From: an uncultured Muribaculaceae bacterium | GTDB taxonomy: Bacteria > Bacteroidota > Bacteroidia > Bacteroidales > Muribaculaceae | Assembly: GCA_947386115.1 (NCBI GenBank) | Contig: CANDNO010000010.1 | Location: 1 to 58,836, forward strand | Length of the DNA stretch: 58,836 nucleotides | Direction: 5' to 3' | Shown: in pieces, positions 7,973 to 17,684 of the stretch | Numbering within the stretch: position 1 is the first letter of the stretch | Layout of the letters: each line of letters starts with the position of its first letter | Notes under the pieces: model-generated | Database searches by the model: none | The model's input: only the letters and a program-made list of their open reading frames with translations | Told to the model about the DNA's origin: nothing | Made by a program: the position numbers and the translations under genes

Positions 7973-10441
7973 TTAACGTATGGGGAGGGTGAGGCGGGCC
8001 GGCTTCAGACCGGGGGCTGTTGCTGTAAGCGTGGCTGTACCGGGGGTGTCAGCGCTCTGGATGATGGCTGTGCACCGGCCGTTGAACAGGTGCATCTGCG
8101 GCAAGTGAAAAAGGTCGAGCGATGTAGCATCGCCGTTGGCTGCCGCACGATAACGGGCAGCTCCGTCGACTTTGAATTTGACAAGCCTGTCATCGGCAGG
8201 ACAGACATTGCCGTTACGGTCGACTACCGAGACTGTGACGTAGCACAGATCCTCACCGTCGGGATTGAGCGATTCAACCGACGGTTCCAGTTTCAAAGCA
8301 TAGGGCTTACCGGCCGTTTTCACAGTACGCTCGACAGCGGGCTTTCCGTCGGCATCGTATGCCACTACCTTGATTTCACCCGGCTCGTAGACGGCGTCCA
8401 TCCACATAAGGCGATAGCGGCGCAACAAAGCGAGCGAGTCGGCCGACGAAGCTGCCTCAGCTGCACTAAAAAGTTTCTGGCGGCCCTGGCTCTTTCCATT
8501 AATGAAAAGCTCAGCCTCGGGGAATGAGGAATAGACCATGACGGGGGTAACCTGGCCTTCGCGCCCGGGCCATGTCCAGTGAGGTACTATATGCAGTGTG
8601 GTATCGTTGCGATTCCAGTGACTGCGATAAAGATAGTAACGGTCCTTGGGAATGGAAGCAAGGTCGATGATTCCAAACAGCGAACTGTGGCTGGGCCACG
8701 CATCGGTATTATAGGGAGAAGGCTCTCCAAGATAATCGAATCCGGTCCAGACGAACTGTCCCATTGTCCAGGGATAGTCCTCGGCAAGCGCGAAATCAAC
8801 ATCGGGGATATTTGACCACGTGCAGCTTTCAGTATCATAACCACTCGACTGGTGGTCGGGATACATGGCTGTCGACGAGACAACCACAGGGAACTTGTAG
8901 ACACCTCGCGAACTTACCGTCGATGCCGTCTCGGAGCCAAGGACAACACCTTGGGGCAGATTCTCGTATGCTTCGACATAACGATGTGTGCGATAGTTGA
9001 GTCCGGGCACATCAATCATCGATGCGAATCCATTTTCGAGCACACACGTCACCTGGTCCATGCCACAGGTCACGGGACGGGTGGGATCCTCGCGGTGGCA
9101 GATATCCTGTAGGAATTTTGCCACTTTGTATCCCTCGTCGCTACACTGCGTCGGGACCTCGTTGCCAATTGACCACATGACAACCGAAGGATTGTTCCTG
9201 TAATTATGCAGCATATTAACCATATCGGCCTCGGCCCAGTCGTCGAAGAAACGATGATATCCATTCTGACACTTGGCAATCTCCCACTCGTCGAACGGCT
9301 CGACCATCATCATGAAGCCCATTTCGTCGCACAGCTCTACGAGTTCAGGAGCAGGCATGTTGTGGGAGGTGCGTATTGCGTCACAACCCATGTCCTTGAG
9401 CAATTTCAACTGATGGCTTAACGCCGACTTATTGATAGCCGACCCAAGGGGACCGAGGTCATGATGATTGCACACGCCCTGAAACTTACGGGGCTCGCCA
9501 TTTAGAAAAAATCCTCGCTCTGGGATTACTTCTATCGAGCGTACGCCGAAGCGGGTGTCATAGCTGTCTACAACCTCGCCCCGGTCATCGCTCACGGTGG
9601 TACGGGCAACATACAGCTCCGGAGATTCGGGCGACCAAAGCCGGGGATTGGCTATCTCAAAGTTCTGCTCAACGGGCAGCCCATGATTGATGCGGCCGGT
9701 AGTGGTTTTTGTTGCTACGACCTCGCCGTCGGGAGAAAGGATGTCGGTTTTCACACACACATCACGGTCGGCACTGTTCTCAATCTTTGTGAGCAGTTTT
9801 ACCGCAGCAAAGTCTTTGGCTACGTGGGGCGTAGTAATATGTGTTCCCCACACCGCCACATGGATCGAATCGGTTTCGATGACATGGACATTGCGGTAAA
9901 GTCCGGCACCGGGATACCATCTCGACGAGAAAGGCTTGTTTTCCAGCCTTACTACCAGCAGGTTCTCACAAGTATCGGCATTGAGATATGGTGTTACATC
10001 AAAGTGGAAGGAATTGTAGCCATAGGGCCACTCGCCCACCTCTTTTCCGTTGACCCACACACGGGCCTCACTCATGGCGCCGTCAAAAAGTAGAGAGACC
10101 ATACGTCCCGGCGTGGCCTTGAACGAAGTTCGGTACCAGCCGGTTCCCATGTATGGCAAACCGCCCGAACGGCCTGTTTTCAGTGTGGCCTTCGTCTCGC
10201 CATCCTGGGTCACGGCAACCGTCTGCAAGTCATGCTTGCGGTCAAACGGTCCTGTTATCGCCCAGTCGTGAGGCACAGTGACATCCTGCCAGCGACTGTC
10301 GTCATAATCGGTTTTCACCGCTGCCGAATCGTCGGCCTGCGAGAATTTCCAATCTTGCTTTAACAAAGTCTCCCGGCGCTGTGAAAGTGCACAAGGCGAA
10401 ACGACAAGAGCCAACAGGCCGTAAAGGATCAGTTTTTTCAT
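7973..10441 (-). CDS. GH2 beta-galactosidase-type glycoside hydrolase with DUF4982
   Basis: This is a secreted or periplasmic 822-residue retaining glycosidase with a signal peptide at 1-20. Domains in order: GH2 sugar-binding jelly roll (TVPHDWAITGPF near 55-66, GTGWYRTSF), immunoglobulin-like GH2 domain, TIM barrel, DUF4982 (IVPHWTWPGREG onward) and a C-terminal Ig-like domain. The acid/base is Glu428 in WSIGNE and the nucleophile is Glu504 in LGSETAS. This architecture is typical of Bacteroidetes exo-beta-galactosidases, though other beta-glycoside specificities occur. It is the last gene of the minus-strand operon and its ATG overlaps the upstream GH3 stop as ATGA. Substrate is inferred. 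Confidence 0.88.
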   Translation of the reverse strand: MKKLILYGLLALVVSPCALSQRRETLLKQDWKFSQADDSAAVKTDYDDSRWQDVTVPHDWAITGPFDRKHDLQTVAVTQDGETKATLKTGRSGGLPYMGTGWYRTSFKATPGRMVSLLFDGAMSEARVWVNGKEVGEWPYGYNSFHFDVTPYLNADTCENLLVVRLENKPFSSRWYPGAGLYRNVHVIETDSIHVAVWGTHITTPHVAKDFAAVKLLTKIENSADRDVCVKTDILSPDGEVVATKTTTGRINHGLPVEQNFEIANPRLWSPESPELYVARTTVSDDRGEVVDSYDTRFGVRSIEVIPERGFFLNGEPRKFQGVCNHHDLGPLGSAINKSALSHQLKLLKDMGCDAIRTSHNMPAPELVELCDEMGFMMMVEPFDEWEIAKCQNGYHRFFDDWAEADMVNMLHNYRNNPSVVMWSIGNEVPTQCSDEGYKVAKFLQDICHREDPTRPVTCGMDQVTCVLENGFASMIDVPGLNYRTHRYVEAYENLPQGVVLGSETASTVSSRGVYKFPVVVSSTAMYPDHQSSGYDTESCTWSNIPDVDFALAEDYPWTMGQFVWTGFDYLGEPSPYNTDAWPSHSSLFGIIDLASIPKDRYYLYRSHWNRNDTTLHIVPHWTWPGREGQVTPVMVYSSFPEAELFINGKSQGRQKLFSAAEAASSADSLALLRRYRLMWMDAVYEPGEIKVVAYDADGKPAVERTVKTAGKPYALKLEPSVESLNPDGEDLCYVTVSVVDRNGNVCPADDRLVKFKVDGAARYRAAANGDATSLDLFHLPQMHLFNGRCTAIIQSADTPGTATLTATAPGLKPARLTLPIR

Positions 10442-12900
10442 AACGAAATTGTCTCTTTCAATAATAAGTTATCCGATGAATTACCTACAAAGATAGTATA
10501 TTCGCCGGGTTCTACAATGAAGCGTTTCGAGTTCAGGTCAAAAAACGCAAAGGCTTCATCATCGAGAGTCACAACTACGTGACGGCTTTCGCCGGGTTTG
10601 AGATTAACCTTCTCAAATCCCTTTAATTCTTTCGCCGGACGAGCAACGCTGCTCTCGTTGTCGCCTACGTATATCTGAGCGACCTCAGCGGCTTCAACCT
10701 TGCCTGTGTTACGTATATCAAACGACACCTCGACCTTGTTGCCGCCAAGCGCTTTGACTTTGAGATTACTGAAATCAAACGTCGAGTAGCTCATGCCATA
10801 GCCAAAGGGGAACAGCGGTTTTACTCCGCTGCGATCATAGCCGCGATAACCGGTAAACACACCCTCGCGATAGTCGACATGAGCACACTCACGCTGCTTG
10901 GGCTCGGCATTCTTGTGATAATTGGCCGCACAAGGGTTATCCTCTAAGTTACGCTCAATCGATATAGGCAGTTTACCACAGGGCGACAGCTTGCCGGTGA
11001 GAATCTCGGCGATAGCTTTACCACCCTCCTGTCCGGGATACCATGCCATCAATATAGCGCGGGCCGAATCCATCCAGCCAGTGAAATCGATACCGCCACC
11101 GGCATTTACAACCACGGTAAGATTGGGGTTGAGACCGGCAAGGTGATTGATGAAGCTCGACTGATAGCCGGGAAGACTGAAGCTGCGGTCAAAGCCCTCA
11201 CCTTCAATATTACTGTTAAAACCTGTACAATATACCACGTTGTCGGCACGACGAAGTTCTTTTTCAAGGAGTTCATCGTCAAGTGCCAAGATAGAGCATA
11301 CTATGCCGGCATCGGAAGTATTGTCAAAATACTCTACATGAATATCGTAAGGCTTACCCTTTTCAACATTGTACTCGACTTCGCGGGTCGACATGGAGTG
11401 ACCGCCCCAATCGCCGGTCAAAACTTTACCGTTGATGCTGATGCGATAGCCATCATCACCGCTAAGGCGTATTTTTAACTGTGCATCTTTATCGGGGCAA
11501 AGGAAACCGTTCCACTCGGCCGAGAAATAATCGACAGGGAAATCATCAAACGGAGCCCCGCTTTTCCACATGAAATGTATTATCGAATCATTGCGCACTA
11601 CGGCAGGCTCGCCCTCACGTTTCACATTTTTATAGTAACGGCCTGTGAATCCACCGGTAGTACAGGTTGAATCGGTAAATATCCAGTTGGAAACATTATT
11701 ATACAATTTTTCATCCGATAAAACGACGGTCTTCTTGTTCAAATCTTTCAATCCCTGCGATACAGTGGTTACAGAAAACGGTGAAACAAATCCGCTTCCA
11801 CCACCGGTAGGAATATTATTGGAGTTGGGGCCAAGTATAACCGTGCGACCCTTGAGAGGCAGCATTACATTGTCGTTTTTAAGCATTACCACACCCTGGC
11901 GTGCTACCTCGAGGGCTGTATTGCGCGATGGCTCATAATCGAGCGATATCGACTCATCGGCCTGCTCGCGGTCAAGCAATCCGAAAGCAATAAATGTCGA
12001 CAGGAGATGTTCCACCTTGCTGTCGATAGTAGCTTCGGTGACACGACCGGTTGCAATAGCCTCTTTCAACAACGGCTTGGTGAAATAAACACCTTTGGGC
12101 ATTTCGAGGTCAAGACCGTTATTGGCAGCATTGACTGTTGAATATACCGATGTCCAGTCGCTCATGAGGATTCCGTCGAAGCCCCAGGCATCACGCAACA
12201 TGTCGATATTAAGCCAACGGTTCTCGGTGGCATGAACGCCGTTGAGCAGGTTATAGCTATCCATCACGGCACCAACACCGGCTTTCTGAACAGCCTTGCG
12301 GAATGTAGGGAAATAAATCTCGTTCAACGTGCGCTCGTCGATATCGCTGCTCGCGTGGTGACGGCTCCACTCCTGATTGTTGCCTGCAAAATGTTTAACC
12401 GTAGCGATAACGCCCTGTGACTGAACACCATTGATATAATTTACAGCCATCTCAGAGGCGAGATACGGGTCCTCGCCCATGTACTCAAAGTTACGGCCAC
12501 ATAGCGGCGAACGGTACATATTGACACCCGGGCCAAGCAGAATGCCTACGCCACGAGCACGAGCGTCGTCGCCGAGCGATTTGCCGTAACGCGACGCCAT
12601 ATCGCGGTTCCACGTCGCAGCGAGCATTATACCGCTGGGGTATAATGTGCTGTGAGGCGCGTGATTGCGTATGCCCTGCGGGCCGTCGGCAAGACGTATG
12701 CGGGGAATTCCGAGTCTCTCGACCGGCCTTAGAGAAAACGAAGTCTCGCCTGAGAGATAATCGATTTTTTCATCTATAGTCATTTTTTCAACAAGCTGGC
12801 GGGCACGTTCTTTGTGCTCCTTAGTAATAGTGACGGCTGCGGCCGACGCAGTAATCATGAAACAGGCTGCCGCCAGTACTGATATTCTTAGTGATTTCAT
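10438..12900 (-). CDS. GH3 beta-glucosidase-type enzyme with inserted PA14 domain
   Basis: This 820-residue exported GH3 has a signal peptide at about 1-22. The N-terminal barrel has RLADGPQGIR, GPGVNMYRSPLCGRNFEYMG, the KHFAGNNQE motif and the nucleophile Asp248 in MSDWTSVY. The second alpha/beta domain is interrupted by a PA14 carbohydrate-binding module (about 417-540, from GFTGRYYKNV), and a fibronectin-III-like domain closes the protein. PA14-bearing GH3s often act on beta-glucosides with bulky aglycones; that is family knowledge, not proof here. I chose the ATG at 12900, which overlaps the upstream stop as ATGA, over a TTG nine bases earlier. Translational coupling to both neighbours is likely. 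Confidence 0.9.
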   Translation of the reverse strand: MKSLRISVLAAACFMITASAAAVTITKEHKERARQLVEKMTIDEKIDYLSGETSFSLRPVERLGIPRIRLADGPQGIRNHAPHSTLYPSGIMLAATWNRDMASRYGKSLGDDARARGVGILLGPGVNMYRSPLCGRNFEYMGEDPYLASEMAVNYINGVQSQGVIATVKHFAGNNQEWSRHHASSDIDERTLNEIYFPTFRKAVQKAGVGAVMDSYNLLNGVHATENRWLNIDMLRDAWGFDGILMSDWTSVYSTVNAANNGLDLEMPKGVYFTKPLLKEAIATGRVTEATIDSKVEHLLSTFIAFGLLDREQADESISLDYEPSRNTALEVARQGVVMLKNDNVMLPLKGRTVILGPNSNNIPTGGGSGFVSPFSVTTVSQGLKDLNKKTVVLSDEKLYNNVSNWIFTDSTCTTGGFTGRYYKNVKREGEPAVVRNDSIIHFMWKSGAPFDDFPVDYFSAEWNGFLCPDKDAQLKIRLSGDDGYRISINGKVLTGDWGGHSMSTREVEYNVEKGKPYDIHVEYFDNTSDAGIVCSILALDDELLEKELRRADNVVYCTGFNSNIEGEGFDRSFSLPGYQSSFINHLAGLNPNLTVVVNAGGGIDFTGWMDSARAILMAWYPGQEGGKAIAEILTGKLSPCGKLPISIERNLEDNPCAANYHKNAEPKQRECAHVDYREGVFTGYRGYDRSGVKPLFPFGYGMSYSTFDFSNLKVKALGGNKVEVSFDIRNTGKVEAAEVAQIYVGDNESSVARPAKELKGFEKVNLKPGESRHVVVTLDDEAFAFFDLNSKRFIVEPGEYTIFVGNSSDNLLLKETISL

Positions 12901-15866
12901 TCTACACAATTTAGAGTGATTGATTTACCATTAACATTTACACGATATTCGCCCGGCTCAAGAAATTTACGTCCGTTGCCGTCGACAAAAGCAAAGTCAC
13001 GCATCGGGTCGATCGTGAACGTATAAGACACGGTCTCGCCCGGCTCGATATGCTTTTTCTCAAAATATTTCAATTCTTTCACAGGACGGGTAATTGAGCA
13101 ATACGGATCCTGGATAAACCATAGAACCGCCTCGTCGCCGGCCACATTGCCGGTATTGGTGACAGGAACGGTGACTTTGATCTTATCACCTCGCTTAAAA
13201 TCGGTCTTCGAGGCTGTGAGATCGCCATAGCTATAGGTGGTATAGCTGAGGCCGTGACCGAACGGATATAACGGCTCGCTTGTAATATCCTGATAGAAGC
13301 CCTGATGATGACGGCCACTCTGGCGACGGTTATAGTATATAGGTATCTGACCGGTCGAATAAGGGAATGTTATAGCAAGTTTTCCCGACGGGTTAATACG
13401 TCCCGACAGAATACCGGCCATAGCATCGCCTCCGTTAATGCCGGGCTGCCAGGCTTCAAGAATTGCATTAGAAACGGGTTCAAGCCTATTGAGTTCAAGG
13501 GGACGACCGTTACTGAGCACGAGCACAACGGGTTTACCGGTCTTGGCTATTTCCATGGCCAGCTGTTCCTGAATCTCGGGGAGCGCTATTGATGAACGGG
13601 AAGCATTCTCGCCACTCCATCTCATGTTCTCGCCAAGACACAGAATCACGACATCGGCCCAGGCGGCAGTATCGACTGCCTGTTTGAAACCCGAGATATC
13701 ATTGCCATTACGCTTTGATCCCTCGGCGTAGCGAATCTCGGCTCGATTGCCAAACTCGTTGACGATACCTTCATACCAGGTAACGACATCCTTGGGATTG
13801 CCGTGACCACACCATGAACCGAGCATGTCCCACTCGTTCTTGGCCATGGGGCCTATTACTGCAATTTTCTGTACATCACGAAGGGGCAATGTGAGAGTCG
13901 AATCATTTTTCAGAAGAACCATCGACTCGGCGGCCAAAGCACCGGCAGTCTCGAGCGAAGCAGGGCGTAAGAAACGGTCGGGTACATCGGGCGTATAAGG
14001 ATTCTCAAAGAGACCGAGACGCATCTTGACACGGAGAACTCGTCTAACCGCTTCGTCAAGTTGCTCCTGCGACACCTTTCCCTCGGCCACGAGATCGGCG
14101 AGATGGCGATCGTAGGCATGGCTCATCATGTCCATTTCCAGTCCGGCGTTAAACGCACGCTCGGCAGCCTCCTTTTTATTGGCTACATGCCCCTGATTCT
14201 TGAGCTGCTCGATAGCACCCCAGTCGCTCACGATGAAACCGTCGTGGTGCCAACGGTCTTTAAGAATCTCGGTCATAGTGTAGTGGTTGGCCGAGCCCGG
14301 TGTTCCGCTTATGTCGTTAAAAGAGCTCATCAGAGTCTGTGCACCGGCCTTGACACACATCTCGTAGGGAAGAAGGTAGGTGTCCCAGAGAGTCTGAGGA
14401 GAAACCTCGGTGTAAACATAGTCGCGACCGGCTTCCGACGCGCCATAGGCAACGTAGTGTTTGAGACAAGCGGCTACGCTGGTGCTATCGGCAAGGTTCT
14501 TGCCTTGATAACCTTTCACCGAGGCTGCACCGAAAACGCCATTGGCATAGGGGTCCTCACCGTATCCTTCGGCCACACGTCCCCAACGCGGGTCACGTGC
14601 TACATCGATCATAGGAGAGAAAGTCCAGTCGACACCCGATAGACGCGATTCAAGCGCCGATACCGCGCAAGCCTCACGCACCAGCTGTGGATTCCACGAA
14701 CAGGCCTGTGCAAGAGAAATAGGATACACGGTGCGGAAACCATGAATGGCATCATATCCAAATACAATAGGAATACCAAGTCGAGAATTCTCCATGGCTC
14801 GACGCTGCATAGCGTTACGTAAAGCCGGATTGGTGTCGAAATATATCAACGAGCCAATCTCGGCCGGAATGTTCTTGACCTCTTCGCCTACATTATTTTC
14901 ATTATTGTTACGACCCAGAGTGTACTGGTTAAGCTGCAATACCTTCTCCTGAGTGTTCATGCGTGAAAGTAGATCCTCGACACGAATTTCGACGGGAACA
15001 CGGCTGTCCTTGTAGAGTACGGTAGCGGGGGTGATCGAGCTCATATCGGTAACATCATCGGGGCGTGCTACGGCGGCATGAGCTGCCTCGCGAGCCACAA
15101 GAGCCAAGTCGGGGTTCATGCCCTGCGGCATATAAGAATTTTTGGTAACATCGCGATCAAAAAGTTTTTCATACCATGCACAGGCGGCGGTGAATCGGCC
15201 AAGGCCGTTTTCAAGATGATAGCCGTCGCGATTCATGTTGTCGCCGACAAATGACGTACGAGCATTCTGTATGGCTGTACCGGCGGGGACGATTGTCTTT
15301 ATCTTGCCAAGACGAGCCGCACGGTTGTTGGCGTCAACAATGGCGCGATACATCTTCATCTGGTCACGGTCGTAGTATTTGAACCCGGTGTTGGGAGCGC
15401 CGTTCTGGTATGCCCATGTCTGGTGTAAAACGGGCTTGGCTTTTTTAGGGCCGTTCTTTTTAACATACGACAGCAGCTCGGGCAGGTAATCGGTATAGGT
15501 GTCATATTTTCCCGAGAAGGGGCTCGCCTGCTGTACCGAGATATAATCCCAGTTCTCGTCTTTGAGAGCATCGAGTATCGAAGCTTTCTTATTTTCAGTT
15601 CTTGAACCGTCGGCTCCGATTTTACGATAAACATAATCATGCTTATCGTTATGGATATTTTTCACATGACGCTCAAGCGAACAACCGCCTATGAAAAGAT
15701 TGCCCACGATGGCAGTATCACCATCGGCGGCAGCAAGTTCATGGAGATTCTGCTCCACGGCATCGCGTGAGAAACTGTTGCCAATTGCAAGAATACGTAG
15801 AGTACGGGCCGATAAACCGGCACCTGCCAATAGCAGGATTGAGAATATAATAATTAGACGTTTCAT
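12897..15866 (-). CDS. DUF4886 (SGNH-type) domain fused to GH3 glycosidase
   Basis: This 989-residue secreted two-domain enzyme has a signal peptide at about 1-20. Residues 21 to about 265 form a DUF4886 domain, an SGNH-hydrolase relative. Block I is ILAIGNSFS with candidate nucleophile Ser31, an oxyanion Gly lies in IGGCSL, and DGYH supplies Asp214/His217. From about residue 288 a full GH3 follows: DLLSRMNTQEKVLQLNQ, PMIDVARDPRWGR, the KHY motif and nucleophile Asp548 in IVSDWG, ending in a fibronectin-III-like domain. One chain may therefore remove an acyl group and a beta-linked glucose or xylose from one substrate. GH3 is certain; esterase activity is inferred. Confidence 0.88.
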   Translation of the reverse strand: MKRLIIIFSILLLAGAGLSARTLRILAIGNSFSRDAVEQNLHELAAADGDTAIVGNLFIGGCSLERHVKNIHNDKHDYVYRKIGADGSRTENKKASILDALKDENWDYISVQQASPFSGKYDTYTDYLPELLSYVKKNGPKKAKPVLHQTWAYQNGAPNTGFKYYDRDQMKMYRAIVDANNRAARLGKIKTIVPAGTAIQNARTSFVGDNMNRDGYHLENGLGRFTAACAWYEKLFDRDVTKNSYMPQGMNPDLALVAREAAHAAVARPDDVTDMSSITPATVLYKDSRVPVEIRVEDLLSRMNTQEKVLQLNQYTLGRNNNENNVGEEVKNIPAEIGSLIYFDTNPALRNAMQRRAMENSRLGIPIVFGYDAIHGFRTVYPISLAQACSWNPQLVREACAVSALESRLSGVDWTFSPMIDVARDPRWGRVAEGYGEDPYANGVFGAASVKGYQGKNLADSTSVAACLKHYVAYGASEAGRDYVYTEVSPQTLWDTYLLPYEMCVKAGAQTLMSSFNDISGTPGSANHYTMTEILKDRWHHDGFIVSDWGAIEQLKNQGHVANKKEAAERAFNAGLEMDMMSHAYDRHLADLVAEGKVSQEQLDEAVRRVLRVKMRLGLFENPYTPDVPDRFLRPASLETAGALAAESMVLLKNDSTLTLPLRDVQKIAVIGPMAKNEWDMLGSWCGHGNPKDVVTWYEGIVNEFGNRAEIRYAEGSKRNGNDISGFKQAVDTAAWADVVILCLGENMRWSGENASRSSIALPEIQEQLAMEIAKTGKPVVLVLSNGRPLELNRLEPVSNAILEAWQPGINGGDAMAGILSGRINPSGKLAITFPYSTGQIPIYYNRRQSGRHHQGFYQDITSEPLYPFGHGLSYTTYSYGDLTASKTDFKRGDKIKVTVPVTNTGNVAGDEAVLWFIQDPYCSITRPVKELKYFEKKHIEPGETVSYTFTIDPMRDFAFVDGNGRKFLEPGEYRVNVNGKSITLNCVE

Positions 15867-15887
15867 AATCAGTTAAATTGATGTTTT

Positions 15888-17669
15888 TTATTGATTGTTA
15901 CGCTTTTTCTGATAAAAATCGCGCATTATATACCATGCTTTTTTGCGTTGTCCGCGATCCGACACAAGGCCCTTTCGGTTCCATCCCTCCTGATTGGTAG
16001 GATGAAAACGGAATGGCGAGCGGAAATCAAACAGAATCCAAGGAGAGACACCGGCGAGATTGGGTATATTCTCCATCATGCGCAAATTGTCTTCATACAG
16101 GCGTGCCTGGGAGTCCTCGCTCCATGAGCTTACAACGTCGCGGCTGCCCGACTGACCGTAAAGAGCCTCACCTCCAAACTCAGAGATGATGAGAGGTTTG
16201 TCGGGGTTGACATCCCAGACAGACTCGGCGGGAGACAGCGGCCAGGGATGATACCAGCCCATATACTTGTTTACCGCAACGACATCAAGGTTATCGGTAA
16301 ACGAGTCGTTCATCGTAAACACCCGGCGGTCTTTGTCAAACTCGACAAGGTCGAATGCTGCAACATACAGGCGGGTGGTGTCGATAGACTTGCCCGTCTC
16401 GAGCAGAGACTTGAGAAAATCGTTACGAGCCTCGGAGGGTTTGGTTTCATTGGCAACGCCCCAGAATCCTACAGCGCATCGATTCTTATCACGATTTATC
16501 ATCTCGGCAAGCATATTCTGAGCTTTGGCACGAGTATTGTCGTCGGTAAAATCGATACCCTGCCAGATGGGAATTTCCTGCCACAGTACGATACCCATTT
16601 CCTCGGCCATGCGCACGGTGTACTCGTTCTGAGGATAATGAGCGAGGCGTATCATGTTGACGCCAAGATCTTTTGCCTCATTAAGCAGCATAGTGGCATC
16701 GGCACGCGAGAACGCGCGACCCATGCGCTGCGGAATCTCCTCGTGGAAAGACACACAGCGCATGAACTGAGGCTCGCCATTGATGAGAATCTTGGTACCG
16801 TCAACCTCTATATTTCTGAAACCTATGCGCTCCTCGACGGTATCGTCGCCACCTTTTACCGTAACATCATATAATACAGGAGCATCAGGAGCCCAACGCT
16901 TGAGGTCTTTCGACTTGATCGTGCCTGAGACACGACCAAGATTGTCGGTCACAGCCTCAAATTTCTTCTTAAGACCGGGAATTTCAACCGAGACCTTAAC
17001 ACCGGCCACAGGCTGCGACATCTTTACATCGACATTAATTTTATCGGCCGCCGACTTGTCGAGTTGTATGAAATAGTCGGCGATATGGTTGTCGGGGACA
17101 GTGACAAGCATGACATCGCGGGTGATACCGCCATAGTTCCACCAGTCGAAGGCAAGCGCGGGAATGGCGTCGACCGTACGTCGGTTGTTGACCTCGACGG
17201 CAAGGAAGTTGTCACCCTTTTTCAAATAATCGGTAACGTCTATTTCAAAGGGGGTAAAACCACCCTCGTGCGAGCCTATGAGTTTACCGTTCAGATACAC
17301 ATTACAACGGTAGCTTACGGCACCAAAATACAGAAATTCGCGCTCGCCCGGTGTGGGATCGGCATCGAAATGACGGCCATACCACACTGTACCTTCATAA
17401 TACTTGAGTTCGGGCGACTGTGAATTCCAGTCACCGGGTACTTCGAGGCGCAAACCGCCGTCAAATGAATACTCATAAAAATCGGTATTGCCTTCGGGGG
17501 CACGGTTCTCAAATATTTTCATTCGTTCACCCTGGTCATAAAGGTCGACTATCGCATCCCAACGTCCATTGAGCAACTTATAGTCACGCCCGTAAACATT
17601 GACAAGAGCCGATGAATGCAGAGAACCCACAACGGCAAAAACAAAGAACAATAATATGATACGTTTCAT
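15888..17669 (-). CDS. GH2 enzyme with beta-glucuronidase signature (NRKG)
   Basis: This 593-residue exported GH2 has a signal peptide at about 1-21. A jelly-roll sugar-binding domain (VWYGRHF, YLNGKLIGSHEGGFTPFEID) is followed by an Ig-like domain and the barrel, with acid/base Glu408 in GVANE and nucleophile Glu497 in ISEFGGEA. Near the C terminus Asn564 and Lys566 form N-R-K-G, the NxKG motif that binds the uronic acid carboxylate in GH2 beta-glucuronidases. The likely activity is therefore release of beta-linked glucuronic acid, with galacturonic acid possible. It lacks long C-terminal additions and sits mid-operon with 15- and 21-base gaps. A beta-galactosidase or beta-mannosidase role is less likely but not excluded. 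Confidence 0.82.
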   Translation of the reverse strand: MKRIILLFFVFAVVGSLHSSALVNVYGRDYKLLNGRWDAIVDLYDQGERMKIFENRAPEGNTDFYEYSFDGGLRLEVPGDWNSQSPELKYYEGTVWYGRHFDADPTPGEREFLYFGAVSYRCNVYLNGKLIGSHEGGFTPFEIDVTDYLKKGDNFLAVEVNNRRTVDAIPALAFDWWNYGGITRDVMLVTVPDNHIADYFIQLDKSAADKINVDVKMSQPVAGVKVSVEIPGLKKKFEAVTDNLGRVSGTIKSKDLKRWAPDAPVLYDVTVKGGDDTVEERIGFRNIEVDGTKILINGEPQFMRCVSFHEEIPQRMGRAFSRADATMLLNEAKDLGVNMIRLAHYPQNEYTVRMAEEMGIVLWQEIPIWQGIDFTDDNTRAKAQNMLAEMINRDKNRCAVGFWGVANETKPSEARNDFLKSLLETGKSIDTTRLYVAAFDLVEFDKDRRVFTMNDSFTDNLDVVAVNKYMGWYHPWPLSPAESVWDVNPDKPLIISEFGGEALYGQSGSRDVVSSWSEDSQARLYEDNLRMMENIPNLAGVSPWILFDFRSPFRFHPTNQEGWNRKGLVSDRGQRKKAWYIMRDFYQKKRNNQ

Positions 17670-17684
17670 GGTTATGTGAAATGG

